From assembly GCF_001431665.1 (NCBI RefSeq), contig NZ_LLXV01000013.1, forward strand, positions 1 to 64,000: DNA of 64,000 nt. Reading direction: 5' to 3'. The notes below the pieces were generated by a model. It worked only from the letters and a program-made list of their open reading frames with translations. It was not told where the DNA came from and did not search any database. Of the stretch, positions 7,102-15,899 are shown piece after piece (the stretch's first letter is position 1; every line of letters starts with the position of its first letter). The stretch is from Stenotrophomonas beteli. GTDB lineage: Bacteria > Pseudomonadota > Gammaproteobacteria > Xanthomonadales > Xanthomonadaceae. Position numbers and translations under genes: made by a program.

Positions 7102-8572
7102 GCAGCAGCTGGTCGAGGCGATCGGCTCGTTCCAGCACGACCCGCTGGGCTACGTGCTGTTCAACTTCCCGTGGGGCGTCAAGGGCGGCCCGCTGGATGG
7201 CAAGAAGCTGCGCGCCTGGCAGCGCCGGCAGCTGGAGAAGGTTGGCAGGAAGCTGCAGGCCGGGGCTGCTGATGCTGGCGAGGTGATCCGCCAAGCGGTC
7301 GGCTCAGGCCACGGCATCGGTAAGTCCGCACTGGTGGCGATGCTGATCAAGTGGGCCTTCGACACGTTCGAAGACACCCGCGGCGTGGTCACGGCCAATA
7401 CCGACAACCAGCTGCGCACCAAGACCTGGGCCGAGCTGTCGAAGTGGCACGGGATCAGCCTCACCAAGGACTGGGCAACGCTGACCGCCACCGCGCTGAT
7501 CAGCAACGCCCCGGGCCACGACAAGACCTGGCGCATCGACGCGGTGCCGTGGTCGCAGAACAACACCGAGGCCTTCGCGGGCCTGCACAACGAGGGCCGG
7601 CGCATCCTGCTGGTGTTCGACGAGGCTTCGGCCATCGCCGACAAGGTGTGGGAAGTGGCCGAGGGCGCGCTGACCGACCAGGGCACCGAGATCATCTGGA
7701 CCGCGTTCGGCAACACCACCCGCAACACCGGCCGCTTCCGCGAGTGCTTCCGCCGGTTCAAGGCCAGCTGGGACACCGAGCAGATCGACAGCCGCACCGT
7801 TGAGGGTGTGAACCTGGTCGAGGCCGAGCGCATGGTGCGCGACTACGGCGAGGACAGCGACGTGGTGAAGGTCCGTATCCGAGGCCTGTTCCCGTCGATG
7901 TCAGCCCGCCAGTTCATCGCAGAGGCGGACGTGGCTGCAGCCTACGGGCGACACCTGCGGCCCGAGCAGTACAGCTGGGCGCCGAAGATCCTCACGCTGG
8001 ACCCGGCGTGGGAAGGCGACGACGAGCTGGTGATCGGCATGCGTCAGGGCCTGGCCTATCGGCAGCTGCGCACGCTGGCCAAGAACGACAACGACATGGC
8101 GGTGGCGGCGATCCTCGCCCAGTTGGAGGACGAGCATCAGGCCGACGCTGTGTTCGTCGACGGCGGATTCGGCACCGGCATTGTGTCCGCAGGCCGAACC
8201 ATGGGCCGCGACTGGCGCCTGGTGTGGTTCTCCGGCGAGTCGGGCGACCAAGGCTGCCTCAACAAGCGCGCCGAGATGTGGAAAGCCTGCCGCGACTGGC
8301 TTAAGGAAGGCGGTGCCATCCCTGAAGACCCGCAGCTGCGCGACGAGCTGCAGGCACCGGAAACCGTGCCGCGCCTCGACGGCAAGCTGCAGATGGAATC
8401 GAAGAAGGACATGAAGCGCCGCGGCCTGCCGAGCCCCAACCGGGCAGACGCCCTGGTGCTGTCGTTCGCATACCCCGTGATGCCCCGGCCGCGCTTCCCC
8501 GATGGGTCGCCGATGGAGCATCGCGACCACGCCGACCAGCAGGCCGGCGAGCCCTACAACCCGTTGTCCTGA
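7073..8572 (+). CDS. terL: Terminase large subunit (packaging ATPase/nuclease)
   Basis: The 499-residue product starts at GTG 7073. Walker A is near residue 78 (GSGHGIGKSALVAM), Walker B near 179 (ILLVFDEAS), and the coupling motif is in TAFGNTTRN near 220. The C-terminal RNase H-like nuclease shows LDPAWEGDDE near 308, FVDGGFGTG near 362 and a final Asp in NRADALVLSF near 460. The protein translocates concatemeric DNA into the prohead and cuts it. Length and motif spacing are complete. Confidence 0.95.
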   Translation: MSAQLAASPEQQLVEAIGSFQHDPLGYVLFNFPWGVKGGPLDGKKLRAWQRRQLEKVGRKLQAGAADAGEVIRQAVGSGHGIGKSALVAMLIKWAFDTFEDTRGVVTANTDNQLRTKTWAELSKWHGISLTKDWATLTATALISNAPGHDKTWRIDAVPWSQNNTEAFAGLHNEGRRILLVFDEASAIADKVWEVAEGALTDQGTEIIWTAFGNTTRNTGRFRECFRRFKASWDTEQIDSRTVEGVNLVEAERMVRDYGEDSDVVKVRIRGLFPSMSARQFIAEADVAAAYGRHLRPEQYSWAPKILTLDPAWEGDDELVIGMRQGLAYRQLRTLAKNDNDMAVAAILAQLEDEHQADAVFVDGGFGTGIVSAGRTMGRDWRLVWFSGESGDQGCLNKRAEMWKACRDWLKEGGAIPEDPQLRDELQAPETVPRLDGKLQMESKKDMKRRGLPSPNRADALVLSFAYPVMPRPRFPDGSPMEHRDHADQQAGEPYNPLS

Positions 8573-8582
8573 AGGAATCCCC

Positions 8583-8786
8583 ATGTGCAACTCCGCCCCG
8601 AAGGTGAAGCCGGTGGCCGCAGCGCCCGAAGTGGCGCCCGAGTCCATCGACGATGCCGCCGTGAACGAGCGTGACCGCGAACGCCAGCGGCAGCGCCTGC
8701 GCTTCGGCGCCAGGTCGACCATCCTGGCCGGTGACACCAGCTCGGCGATGCCCACCGCGTCGGTCAAGACGGCTCTGGGTGCCTGA
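8583..8786 (+). CDS. Small virion-region protein, N-terminal Met-Cys
   Basis: The 67-residue protein starts MCNSAPK behind GAAGGAA. A Pro/Ala-rich N-terminus leads to a basic helix (NERDRERQRQRLRFGA) and a tail RSTILAGD...VKTALGA. Small proteins with this plan (Cys at position 2, Arg-rich centre, TLLG-like end) occur between terminase and portal in many podovirus-type phages. Function is unknown. The next gene encodes a second protein of the same plan. Confidence 0.65.
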   Translation: MCNSAPKVKPVAAAPEVAPESIDDAAVNERDRERQRQRLRFGARSTILAGDTSSAMPTASVKTALGA

Positions 8787-8790
8787 CGCC

Positions 8791-9054
8791 ATGTGCACCT
8801 CGCGCCAGATCATCGATCCGGGTGGCCTCCTGTTCGGCGACAAGACCGGCAAGTACGCCGACCCGCTCGGCATCACCAAGACCGCCGTGGGTGATCCCAC
8901 TGGCCGCGTGCGCCGCGCTCGCAAGGAAGCGGAGGACGAGCGCCGCACCTACGCCAGCAGCGGCGCGTCCTCTGTGGCGTATCGATCGCTGGCGCCGACC
9001 ACAACCGCGCTGGGTGGAACGGCTCCGCGCAACACCGTTCTGGGGGGAGGCTGA
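8791..9054 (+). CDS. Second small Met-Cys protein preceding portal
   Basis: The 87-residue product starts MCTSRQIIDPGGLLFGDKTG only four bases after the previous stop. It shares the Cys-2 start, a central Arg/Glu-rich helix (RVRRARKEAEDERRTYA) and a TALGG...NTVLGGG end with its neighbour, suggesting an old duplication or a paired structural role. Its stop overlaps the portal ATG. Function is unknown. Confidence 0.65.
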   Translation: MCTSRQIIDPGGLLFGDKTGKYADPLGITKTAVGDPTGRVRRARKEAEDERRTYASSGASSVAYRSLAPTTTALGGTAPRNTVLGGG

Positions 9055-10766
9055 TGGACATCGCGAAGCTGCAGGCGCATTGCCGGCGCCGCAAGACCGC
9101 CTTGAAGGAGGCGCAGAACGACTGGACGCCGCTGTGGCGCCAAACGTCGGAGTACATCGACCCGACCCGCGGCCGCTTCTACGGTGACCAGGACGACAAG
9201 CCGCGTAAGCGCAACTGGGCCAAGGTGATCAACAGCACGGCCACCGATGCGCTGGGCGTGATGGCCGCCGGCATGATGTCGCACATGACGCCCAAGGCGC
9301 AGCCGTGGTTCAAGGTGACCACGCCTGACCCGGCCATTGCCGAGCTGTTCGGCGTGCGCGTGTGGCTGGACGATGTCGCCCAGCGAATCCGCGACACCTT
9401 GGCCAGCAGCAACTTCTACAAGGCCATGCCGGTGGTCTACGCCGAGGACGGCATCTTCGGCGTTGCCCCGCTGCTGGTGCTGGAAGACTCGCGCGAGGTG
9501 GTCCGCTTCTACGCGCTGACCGCCGGCAACTACGCCGTGGGGCTGGACGACCAGGGGCGGGTCGACTCGCTGTGGCGCCGCTACCCGAAGACGGCGCGGC
9601 AGCTGGAGGAACGCTACGGCGCAGATGCACTGCCGTCAGTCGTGCGCGATGCCCTGCCCAAGAGCGGCGACCAGAAATTCTGGGTGGAGTCGCTGATCGA
9701 GCCGAACCCGGACCAGCGGCCTGGCATCGGCCCGCTGGGGCTGCAGGCGCCGCGCTTCCGGCCGTACCGTGAGGTGGTTTGGATCGACGGAGTCGCTAAC
9801 GGCCAAAACGGCGTGATCGACATCGGCGGCCACTACGAGGCCCCGTTCGTCGTGGCCCGCTGGAACCCCGTCGCGGAGGACATCTACTCGTCCTGCCCGG
9901 CGATCAACTGCCTGGGCGACATCAAGCAGCTGCAGTATCTGGAAGGCGAGAAGCTCCGCCTTATGGAGCAGATGTCCGATCCGACGCTCGCTATGCCGGA
10001 GAGCCTGCGCCGTACTGGCGGTGCGCGGTTGCGTAAAGGTGGCCAGGTGTACCTGCCGCAGGACGCAGCGAACGCCACGGTAGCGCCGGTCTACATGCCC
10101 GACTCGCGCGGCCTGGCGCAGATCCGCGAGGAAATCTCGGTCGTCGAGCAGCGGATCCAGCGAGCGTTCTTCTACCAGCTGTTCCTGATGCTGGAGGCGC
10201 TCGGCGACAAGACGGACCGCACCGCCACCGAGATCGTCACCCGCAAGGAAGAGAAGGCGGCAGTGCTGGCGCCGACGCTGGAATCCATCACCGACGAGGT
10301 GCTGGACCCGGTGGTCGTTCGGGTGTTCCGTCTGCTGGAGCGTGCAGGCCGCATCCCCGATCCGCCGCAGGTGCTGGCCAATGTGCCTCTGAAGATCGAA
10401 TACACCAGCATCCTGGCGCAGGCTGCCAAGGCAGCAGCGGTCGGGTCGATTGAGCGCACCATGACCTTCGTGGCCAACGTCGCGCAGGCCACCGGTGACC
10501 CGTCCGTGATGGACAAGCTGGACAGCGACCAGGTGGTCGACGAGTACACCGCAGCTGTTGGCGGTCCTGCTTCGATCATCCGTAGCGACGACGCAGTGGC
10601 CAGGATCCGCGCAGACCGCGCGCAGCAGCAGCGCCAGCAGCAGCTGGCAGCGTCTGCCCAGCCCATGAAGGACGCCGCGCAGGCGCTGAAGACGGCCAGC
10701 GACACCGTGCCAGAGGAAGGATCCGCGGCGCAGGCCCTGATCGATGCCATGCAGGGTGCGGCATGA
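9054..10766 (+). CDS. Portal protein (T7 gp8-type head-tail connector)
   Basis: The 570-residue product contains the hallmarks of the podovirus connector family. These are WTPLWRQTSEYIDPTRGRF near residue 22, INSTATDALGVMAAGMMSHM near 58, WFKVTT near 84 and a conserved middle ending MLEALGDKTDRTATEIVTRKEEK near 380. The Gln/Ala-rich C-terminus (RAQQQRQQQLAASAQPM) resembles the portal barrel. The dodecameric ring is the vertex through which DNA enters and leaves. The gene overlaps both neighbours. Confidence 0.94.
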   Translation: MDIAKLQAHCRRRKTALKEAQNDWTPLWRQTSEYIDPTRGRFYGDQDDKPRKRNWAKVINSTATDALGVMAAGMMSHMTPKAQPWFKVTTPDPAIAELFGVRVWLDDVAQRIRDTLASSNFYKAMPVVYAEDGIFGVAPLLVLEDSREVVRFYALTAGNYAVGLDDQGRVDSLWRRYPKTARQLEERYGADALPSVVRDALPKSGDQKFWVESLIEPNPDQRPGIGPLGLQAPRFRPYREVVWIDGVANGQNGVIDIGGHYEAPFVVARWNPVAEDIYSSCPAINCLGDIKQLQYLEGEKLRLMEQMSDPTLAMPESLRRTGGARLRKGGQVYLPQDAANATVAPVYMPDSRGLAQIREEISVVEQRIQRAFFYQLFLMLEALGDKTDRTATEIVTRKEEKAAVLAPTLESITDEVLDPVVVRVFRLLERAGRIPDPPQVLANVPLKIEYTSILAQAAKAAAVGSIERTMTFVANVAQATGDPSVMDKLDSDQVVDEYTAAVGGPASIIRSDDAVARIRADRAQQQRQQQLAASAQPMKDAAQALKTASDTVPEEGSAAQALIDAMQGAA

Positions 10767-11122
10767 AGCGCCCCGGTATGGACCCACGGGAGGAAGAGCA
10801 GCGCCGCGTGGCCGAGCACATCGCGGACCTGCAGGACAGCCAGCTCCGCGAGGACGCGCGTGCAGTGCTGGCCGATCCAGCCGGGCGCCGGCTGGTGTGG
10901 CTGTTCATTCAGGCCATGGATGTGGATGACAGCGCGTTCAACACCAACGCGATGGCGCAGTCCCGAAAAATCGGACGGCAGGAGGCCGGCCAGTGGTGGC
11001 TGCGCCTCGTCCGTGACAGCTGCCCGGAGCGCGAGGCACAGATGCGCGCCGAGGCCAACAGTGCAATGAAGCGGCTGCAATCGCAGCTGCAGCAACCCGA
11101 GGAAATCAACGATGTCGACTGA
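10763..11122 (+). CDS. Bbp19-like phage protein
   Basis: The 119-residue helical protein centres on DPAGRRLVWLFIQAMDVDDSAFNTNAMAQSRKIGRQEAGQWWLRL (about 38-82), resembling the small Bbp19 family found next to scaffold and capsid genes. The N-terminus and C-terminus are charged helices. The C-terminus overlaps the scaffold start. The role in head assembly is unproven. Confidence 0.7.
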   Translation: MKRPGMDPREEEQRRVAEHIADLQDSQLREDARAVLADPAGRRLVWLFIQAMDVDDSAFNTNAMAQSRKIGRQEAGQWWLRLVRDSCPEREAQMRAEANSAMKRLQSQLQQPEEINDVD

Positions 11123-11801
11123 CAACGCCAACACTGCCAGCAACCCCAATCCTGGCGCCGGCGATACCACCACCACGACCGAAACTCCGCAGGTTCCCGG
11201 CAGCAGTGCGCCGGCGGGGACCGATGGTGGCGGCAGCGGTGGCAACGCTGCGGGCAACGATGGAAAGCCGAACGAGGGTGAAGGCGGCGGTGAAGCCGGC
11301 AAGCCCGGGGACGGTAAGACCAGCGCGGCACCGGAGCAGTACGGACAGTTCAACCTGCCGGAAGGGTTCACCCTGGAAGGCGATCGACTGGGCGCGGCTA
11401 CGCAGTTCTTCAAGGCCAAGGGCTGGACGCAGGAGCAGGCGCAGGAGGCCGTCGACCTGTATACCCAGATGGCCGGACAGGATGCGGCGGCGATGCAGCA
11501 GGCAGTGGAAGCGCAGCGCCTGCAGCAGATCGAGCAGTGGGGGACGGAAACCAAGCAGCAGCTGGGCGCAAAGTACGACGAAACCGTCGGCCTGGCCACC
11601 ACTGCGGTGAAGGCCATCAACGACCCCGAGCTGACCAAAGCGTTCAACGAGCAGGGCTGGGGCAACCACCCGGCCATGGTCAACGCGTTCGCCTTCATGG
11701 GCCGATTCCTCCGTGACAGCAAGATCGACGGCCTGGGCGGCACCACCGCGTCTGGTCCGAGCGCTTCCAGCGACCCGAAGTCGATCCTCTACGGCGGCTG
11801 A
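11112..11801 (+). CDS. Scaffolding protein
   Basis: The 229-residue product has a disordered Gly/Asn/Thr-rich N-terminal third (about 1-75). A helical body follows (TQFFKAKGWTQEQAQEAVDLY; QAVEAQRLQQIEQWGTETKQ), with a C-terminus ending in DPKSILYGG. Elongated helix plus a short conserved C-terminal tail, directly upstream of the capsid gene, is the scaffold pattern of this phage group. A transcription terminator lies between it and the capsid gene. Confidence 0.8.
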   Translation: MSTDNANTASNPNPGAGDTTTTTETPQVPGSSAPAGTDGGGSGGNAAGNDGKPNEGEGGGEAGKPGDGKTSAAPEQYGQFNLPEGFTLEGDRLGAATQFFKAKGWTQEQAQEAVDLYTQMAGQDAAAMQQAVEAQRLQQIEQWGTETKQQLGAKYDETVGLATTAVKAINDPELTKAFNEQGWGNHPAMVNAFAFMGRFLRDSKIDGLGGTTASGPSASSDPKSILYGG

Positions 11802-11830
11802 TAGCCGCCACGCAATACCCCATCAACCAG

Positions 11831-11850
11831 CCGCCGCAAGGCGGTTTTTT
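11831..11850 (+). terminator. Rho-independent terminator before capsid gene
   Basis: CCGCC-GCAA-GGCGG is followed by TTTTTT. Placed between scaffold and capsid genes, it would attenuate transcription unless a Q-type antiterminator acts, or mark a separate capsid mRNA. Confidence 0.8.
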
Positions 11851-11870
11851 CGTATCTGGAGAGACCAACA

Positions 11871-12872
11871 ATGTCGACCATCGGCAACACCTACCTGACC
11901 CTGGCGGACGTGTTCAAGCGCACCGACGCCGACAAGCAGATCGCTGCGGTGATCGAGCTGCTGGCGCAGGACAACCCGATCCTGCAGGACATGATCGTCA
12001 AGGAGTGCAATGACGGCACCACCCACCTGACGACCGTGCGCACCGGCATCCCCGAAGCCACCTGGCGCATGCTGTACCAGGGCGTTCAGCCCACCAAGTC
12101 GACCACCGCCCAGGTGCGCGATGCCACCGGCATGATCGAAGCCTGGAGCGAGATCGACGAGAAGCTGGTGCGCATGACCGGCGACTCGGCCGGCCTGCGC
12201 CTGTCCGAAGCCCAGGCATTCCTCGAAGGCCTGAACCAGGGCGTGGCCACCTCGATGTTCTACGGTGACCAGGCTACCTCGCCGGCGAAGTTCACTGGCT
12301 TTGCTCCCCGCTTCAACAAGATCGCCACCAGCGGTTCGGGCGCCCAGATCGTCGATGCAGGCGGTACCGGCTCCGACAACACCTCGATCTGGTTCATCGT
12401 CTGGGGTGAGAACACCGTCCATGGCCTGTACCCGAAGGGCAGCAAGGCCGGCATCGATCGTGAAGACAAGGGCAAGCAGACCAAGACCAACGCGGATGGG
12501 TCGATCCTCGACGTGGTCCGCGAAAAGTTCCAGTGGGACATTGGCCTGTCGGTTCGCGACTACCGCTACGTTTCCCGCATCGCCAACATCGATGTGTCCG
12601 ACGTGAAGGCCGGAAACGTGAAGCTGTACGACTTCATGCGCAAGGCCTATTACAAGCTGAAGCAGCGCCGCGTGATGGGTGGCCGTGCGGCCATCTACCT
12701 CAACACCGACATGCTGGAAGCGCTGGACGCGCTGGCCACCAATGGCGGCACCACCGACAACTTCGTGCGCCTCACCCGCAAGGAGATCGAGGGCGAGGAA
12801 GTGCTGACCTATCGCGGCATCCCGCTGCGCGAGTCGGATGCGCTGCTGAACACCGAAGCCCGGGTCGTCTGA
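11871..12872 (+). CDS. Major capsid protein
   Basis: The 333-residue product starts behind a GGAGAG ribosome site. Features include TLADVFKRTDADKQIAAVIELL at the N-terminus, TTHLTTVRTGIPEATWRMLYQGV near residue 45 and FYGDQATSPAKFTGFAPRFN near 128. RRVMGGRAAIYLNTDMLEAL near 265 and a C-terminal GEEVLTYRGIPLRESDALLNTEARVV follow. These match the HK97-fold capsid family of BPP-1-like phages (Bbp17 type). It forms the icosahedral shell with the cement protein encoded next. Confidence 0.92.
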   Translation: MSTIGNTYLTLADVFKRTDADKQIAAVIELLAQDNPILQDMIVKECNDGTTHLTTVRTGIPEATWRMLYQGVQPTKSTTAQVRDATGMIEAWSEIDEKLVRMTGDSAGLRLSEAQAFLEGLNQGVATSMFYGDQATSPAKFTGFAPRFNKIATSGSGAQIVDAGGTGSDNTSIWFIVWGENTVHGLYPKGSKAGIDREDKGKQTKTNADGSILDVVREKFQWDIGLSVRDYRYVSRIANIDVSDVKAGNVKLYDFMRKAYYKLKQRRVMGGRAAIYLNTDMLEALDALATNGGTTDNFVRLTRKEIEGEEVLTYRGIPLRESDALLNTEARVV

Positions 12873-12942
12873 TCCGCCGCCACTGAATCGGGCGCGCGGG
12901 CTCCGGCCCCGCTCCCTACCGCAACCCAAGGAGCAAACCACC

Positions 12943-13377
12943 ATGATCTTCGATCAGCAGAACCTGTTCTCGAACGCACAGTCGGTGCTGGCGAGCGCAG
13001 TGTCCACCAACGTCATCGACCTGGGCGCCACCGGCACCGTGCAGGGCGAGGGCGCCCCCATCAAGCGCGACATCGGTCCGGGTATCCCGATCCCGCTGCG
13101 CGTCCAGGTCGTCGAGGCATTCAACAACGCCACCAGCCTGCAGGTTGAGCTGCAGGTCTCGGCCACCGAGAACTTCGCCGCACCGGTTGTCGTCGGCTCG
13201 CAGACCAAGCTGCTGGCCGATCTGGCTGCCGGTTCGGTGTTCGGCGGCCTGTACTACGTGCCGCGCGGTACCAACCTGCGCTATGTCCGCCTGAACTACA
13301 CCCTGGTGGGCACCGCGCCGACCACGGGCAAGGTCACTGCGGGCATCGTCGCCGGCCACCAGGAGAACAACCTGTGA
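12943..13377 (+). CDS. Capsid cement/decoration protein, Bbp16-like
   Basis: The 144-residue product starts behind AAGGAG. It begins MIFDQQNLFSNAQ and is mostly beta strands (PLRVQVVEAFNNATSLQVEL; LRYVRLNYTLVGTAPTTGKV), ending GIVAGHQENN. In BPP-1 the Bbp16 product is a capsid cement protein with a jellyroll fold. The position directly after the capsid gene agrees. A 70-bp spacer with its own ribosome site separates the two. The GTG of the next gene overlaps the stop. Confidence 0.8.
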   Translation: MIFDQQNLFSNAQSVLASAVSTNVIDLGATGTVQGEGAPIKRDIGPGIPIPLRVQVVEAFNNATSLQVELQVSATENFAAPVVVGSQTKLLADLAAGSVFGGLYYVPRGTNLRYVRLNYTLVGTAPTTGKVTAGIVAGHQENNL

Positions 13378-13697
13378 CCGGCCTGCGCGTGCGCGCGACC
13401 CGGCGCGGCTTCTTCGGGCAGACCCGCGAGGCGGGCGACGAGTTCGAGATCGCCAGCAAGGAACAGCTGGGCTCCTGGATGGAGCAGATCGGCGGCGAGG
13501 CCGTGGCCGAGAAGTCAGCGCCGCCGGCGGCCCCGTTCCTGGCCCGCAACGCTGACCTGATCAAGGCGGACCTGGCCGGTCTGGAGGTCGAGCAGTTGGT
13601 CTCCTACCGCGAGCAGGAAGCTGCCGCCGAGAAGCCCCGCAAGGGCGTGATCGAGGCGATTGACGCGGCCGTGGCCGAGAAGTCGGCGAACGCCTGA
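13374..13697 (+). CDS. Small head-region protein, unknown function
   Basis: The 107-residue product starts at a GTG overlapping the cement gene stop. The N-terminal 45 residues are beta-like (GLRVRATRRGFFGQTREAGDEFEI; KEQLGSWMEQIGGEAVAEK). The C-terminal half is an Ala/Glu-rich helical region (LEVEQLVSYREQEAAAEKPRKG). The opening is similar to short capsid-associated proteins of related phages. No function is assigned. Confidence 0.6.
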   Translation: MTGLRVRATRRGFFGQTREAGDEFEIASKEQLGSWMEQIGGEAVAEKSAPPAAPFLARNADLIKADLAGLEVEQLVSYREQEAAAEKPRKGVIEAIDAAVAEKSANA

Positions 13698-13708
13698 CGG
13701 CAACCACC

Positions 13709-13730
13709 GGGGGCGCCTTCGGGCGCCCCC
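13709..13730 (+). terminator. GC-rich hairpin after head genes (no U-tract)
   Basis: GGGGGCGCC-TTCG-GGCGCCCCC is a perfect 9-bp stem with a stable TTCG tetraloop in the 50-bp gap between genes. No T-run follows, so it may be an mRNA stabiliser, processing site or factor-dependent terminator. Confidence 0.5.
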
Positions 13731-13746
13731 ACTACCGGAGCGGCAC

Positions 13747-14079
13747 ATGAAGCTCGTATCCATGAAGAAAGATGGCAGCCACGACCACGGCTGTGACTGC
13801 TGCGCAACGGCGCCGTCAGGTTGCAGCGAGCCTGACTACCCATGGGGGCTGCGCATCAACTTGGACGAAGACCAGATCGCAGCACAGGGCATCAAGCAGC
13901 TGCCGGCGTCTGGTGCACAGGTCGCCATTGAGGCGATCGCGACCGTGGTTTCGCTCGGAGAGGAAACGCGCGATGGCAAGGTGCATCGCCGTTTGGAGCT
14001 GCAGATCACCGACATGGGGCTGGCAGCCGCGAAGGGCCCGAATCCCAGCGAAGTGCTGTACCCGAACGGTGAGGGCTGA
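13747..14079 (+). CDS. Capsid staple-like head protein
   Basis: The 110-residue product starts at ATG 13747. An N-terminal stretch rich in His and Cys (HDHGCDCCATAPSGC) may bind metal. The body (YPWGLRINLDEDQIAAQGI; VAIEAIATVVSLGEETRDG; RRLELQITDMGL) resembles small beta proteins described as capsid staples in related phages. The spacing to the adaptor gene is 3 bp. The name is by resemblance. Confidence 0.6.
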   Translation: MKLVSMKKDGSHDHGCDCCATAPSGCSEPDYPWGLRINLDEDQIAAQGIKQLPASGAQVAIEAIATVVSLGEETRDGKVHRRLELQITDMGLAAAKGPNPSEVLYPNGEG

Positions 14080-14082
14080 CCC

Positions 14083-14724
14083 ATGACGTCCCAGGTCCAA
14101 ATCTGCAACCTGGCCCTGGGCAAGCTGGCCCAGGACATCACGATTACCTCGCTGACCGAGCGCTCGAAGGAAGCGCGCGTGTTCTCGCGCCTGTGGGAGC
14201 CGATGCGCGACTTGGTGCTGGCCGACCGGCTGTGGCCGTGGGCGATGAAGGCCCAGCGCCTGGCCGTCGCCGCTGAGGCACCGATGCCGGGTTGGGAGAT
14301 CCGCTACGCTCGTCCGGCGGATTGCATCACCGTGCTGACCATCACCGACGACCATGGCATGCGCGCTGGCCGCCGCCTGTCGCGCTGGTGTGAGCCGCAG
14401 TTCCGCCAGTGCCACGGCATCCAGTTCGAGCAGGCGATGGGCACTGACGGCACGTCGCTGCTGTGCGATCAGGCCGAGGCCTATCTGATCTACGTCGCGC
14501 GCGTGGAAGACCCGGAGCGCTACCCGGCGCACTTCGTCGATGCCCTGGCCTGCAAGCTGGCCGAGGAAGGCGCGCCGACGATCATTGGTGCCAACGGGTT
14601 CTCCAACAAATCTGGCTTGAAGCAGCTGTACCAGCTCGCGCTCAGCCAGGCCGCGGCGCATGACTTCAACGAGGCCGACGAGGACGAGCGCCAGCCGTCC
14701 ATGGCCCAGATGGCGAGGGCCTGA
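14083..14724 (+). CDS. Tail adaptor, T7 gp11-like (tail tubular protein A)
   Basis: The 213-residue product opens with VQICNLALGKLAQDITITSL and EARVFSRLWEPMRDLVLADRLWPWAMK, the signature of the gp11/gp4-type adaptor that docks under the portal. RYARPADCITVLTI and HFVDALACKLAEE are further conserved segments. It sits directly before the gp12-like gene pair, as in T7-type tails. It forms the ring connecting portal and nozzle. Confidence 0.87.
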   Translation: MTSQVQICNLALGKLAQDITITSLTERSKEARVFSRLWEPMRDLVLADRLWPWAMKAQRLAVAAEAPMPGWEIRYARPADCITVLTITDDHGMRAGRRLSRWCEPQFRQCHGIQFEQAMGTDGTSLLCDQAEAYLIYVARVEDPERYPAHFVDALACKLAEEGAPTIIGANGFSNKSGLKQLYQLALSQAAAHDFNEADEDERQPSMAQMARA

Positions 14725-14726
14725 CC

Positions 14727-15899
14727 ATGGCACGTCTGCTGCAACCGAGCATGTCCGGCGGTGAGTTGTCGCCCGGGCTCCAGGGGCGCGTCGATATGGT
14801 GCGGTACGCCATCAGCCTGAAGCGGTGTCTGAACGTCATCACCAAGCCCACCGGCGGCGGAGAGAAGCGGCCAGGCTACCTGTTCCGCGGCGGTGCCAAG
14901 CACAACGACCGCGCCACCCGCTTCATCCCGTTCATCTACTCGACAACGGTCAAGTACGCGATCGAGCTGGGCGACGGTTACATGCGTTTCTGGGTGGGCG
15001 GAGCGCTGCTGCGCAATTGGGCAGGGGACATCGTCGAGGTGGCCACGCCATACACCGGCGAGGACATCTATAAGGTGCGGCACACGCAGTCGGCGGATGT
15101 GCTTTTCCTGGTGCACCCGTGGATCCCGCAGAAGGAGCTGCGCCGCCTGGCCGTGGATCAGTTCGAGCTGCGCGACTTCGAATACCGGCGTGGCCCATTC
15201 CGCCCGTTCAACAACGACGAGGCCGCGCTGCTGGCCGTGTCCGGCACCCAGGGCGTGGTGACGGTGACGACCAACGTTCCGACCTTTACCGCGGAGATGG
15301 TCGGCTCGCTGCTGTACGCCGAGGAAAAAGAACTGCGCTCGGTGAAGCCCTGGGTGGCGGCGGAGAAGAAGGTGCCGCTGGGTGCACTTCGCCGAAGCGA
15401 CCAGAAGGTCTACCGCTGCGTGAGCGTCCCTGTGGTGACCGGCCTGGCCGGGACGCCGTACTACGTCTGCGGCAGCGTGCGCCCCGTGCACGACAGCGGC
15501 CGAGCGTTCGACGGCCCGCAGGACGTGAAGTTCGACAACGTCAACGACTACGCCGTCGGGGTCGAATGGGAATACGTGCACGGCGGGTTCGGCATCATGA
15601 AAATCACTGCCTTTACCAGCCCGTTCGAGGTCACCGCCACGGTGATCGAGCGGATCCCCGACAGCATCGTGGGCAACGTACCGCCGCCGGTGGCAGGTCC
15701 GTGGACCTTCAGCGGCGACGGCACCACGAAACAGTTCCCCATCCCTGGCGCGACCAGCAGCAGCTACCTGGACTACCAGGTCAAGATCGATGGCGTGCCG
15801 GTGCAGTCCAATCCGTACTACCCGGGCGGCAGTGGCACCGGCGGCACCAGCGGTGGTGGCATCGGCCGCGGCGGCAGCGTCGCGCAGGAGGTGCAGTGA
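14727..15899 (+). CDS. Tail nozzle protein, N-terminal part (gp12-like, split)
   Basis: The 390-residue product begins MARLLQPSMSGGELSPGLQGRVD and RCLNVITKPTGGGEKRPGY, the conserved start of tail tubular protein B-like proteins. Near residue 330 a beta-domain starts (WTFSGDGTTKQFPIPGATSS; YQVKIDGVPVQ). It is interrupted by a Gly-rich linker (GGSGTGGTSGGGIGRGG) and a TGA. The second half of what is normally one chain is encoded by the next ORF, joined by a TGATG stop/start. The minus-1 frame is open across the junction. Confidence 0.8.
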   Translation: MARLLQPSMSGGELSPGLQGRVDMVRYAISLKRCLNVITKPTGGGEKRPGYLFRGGAKHNDRATRFIPFIYSTTVKYAIELGDGYMRFWVGGALLRNWAGDIVEVATPYTGEDIYKVRHTQSADVLFLVHPWIPQKELRRLAVDQFELRDFEYRRGPFRPFNNDEAALLAVSGTQGVVTVTTNVPTFTAEMVGSLLYAEEKELRSVKPWVAAEKKVPLGALRRSDQKVYRCVSVPVVTGLAGTPYYVCGSVRPVHDSGRAFDGPQDVKFDNVNDYAVGVEWEYVHGGFGIMKITAFTSPFEVTATVIERIPDSIVGNVPPPVAGPWTFSGDGTTKQFPIPGATSSSYLDYQVKIDGVPVQSNPYYPGGSGTGGTSGGGIGRGGSVAQEVQ

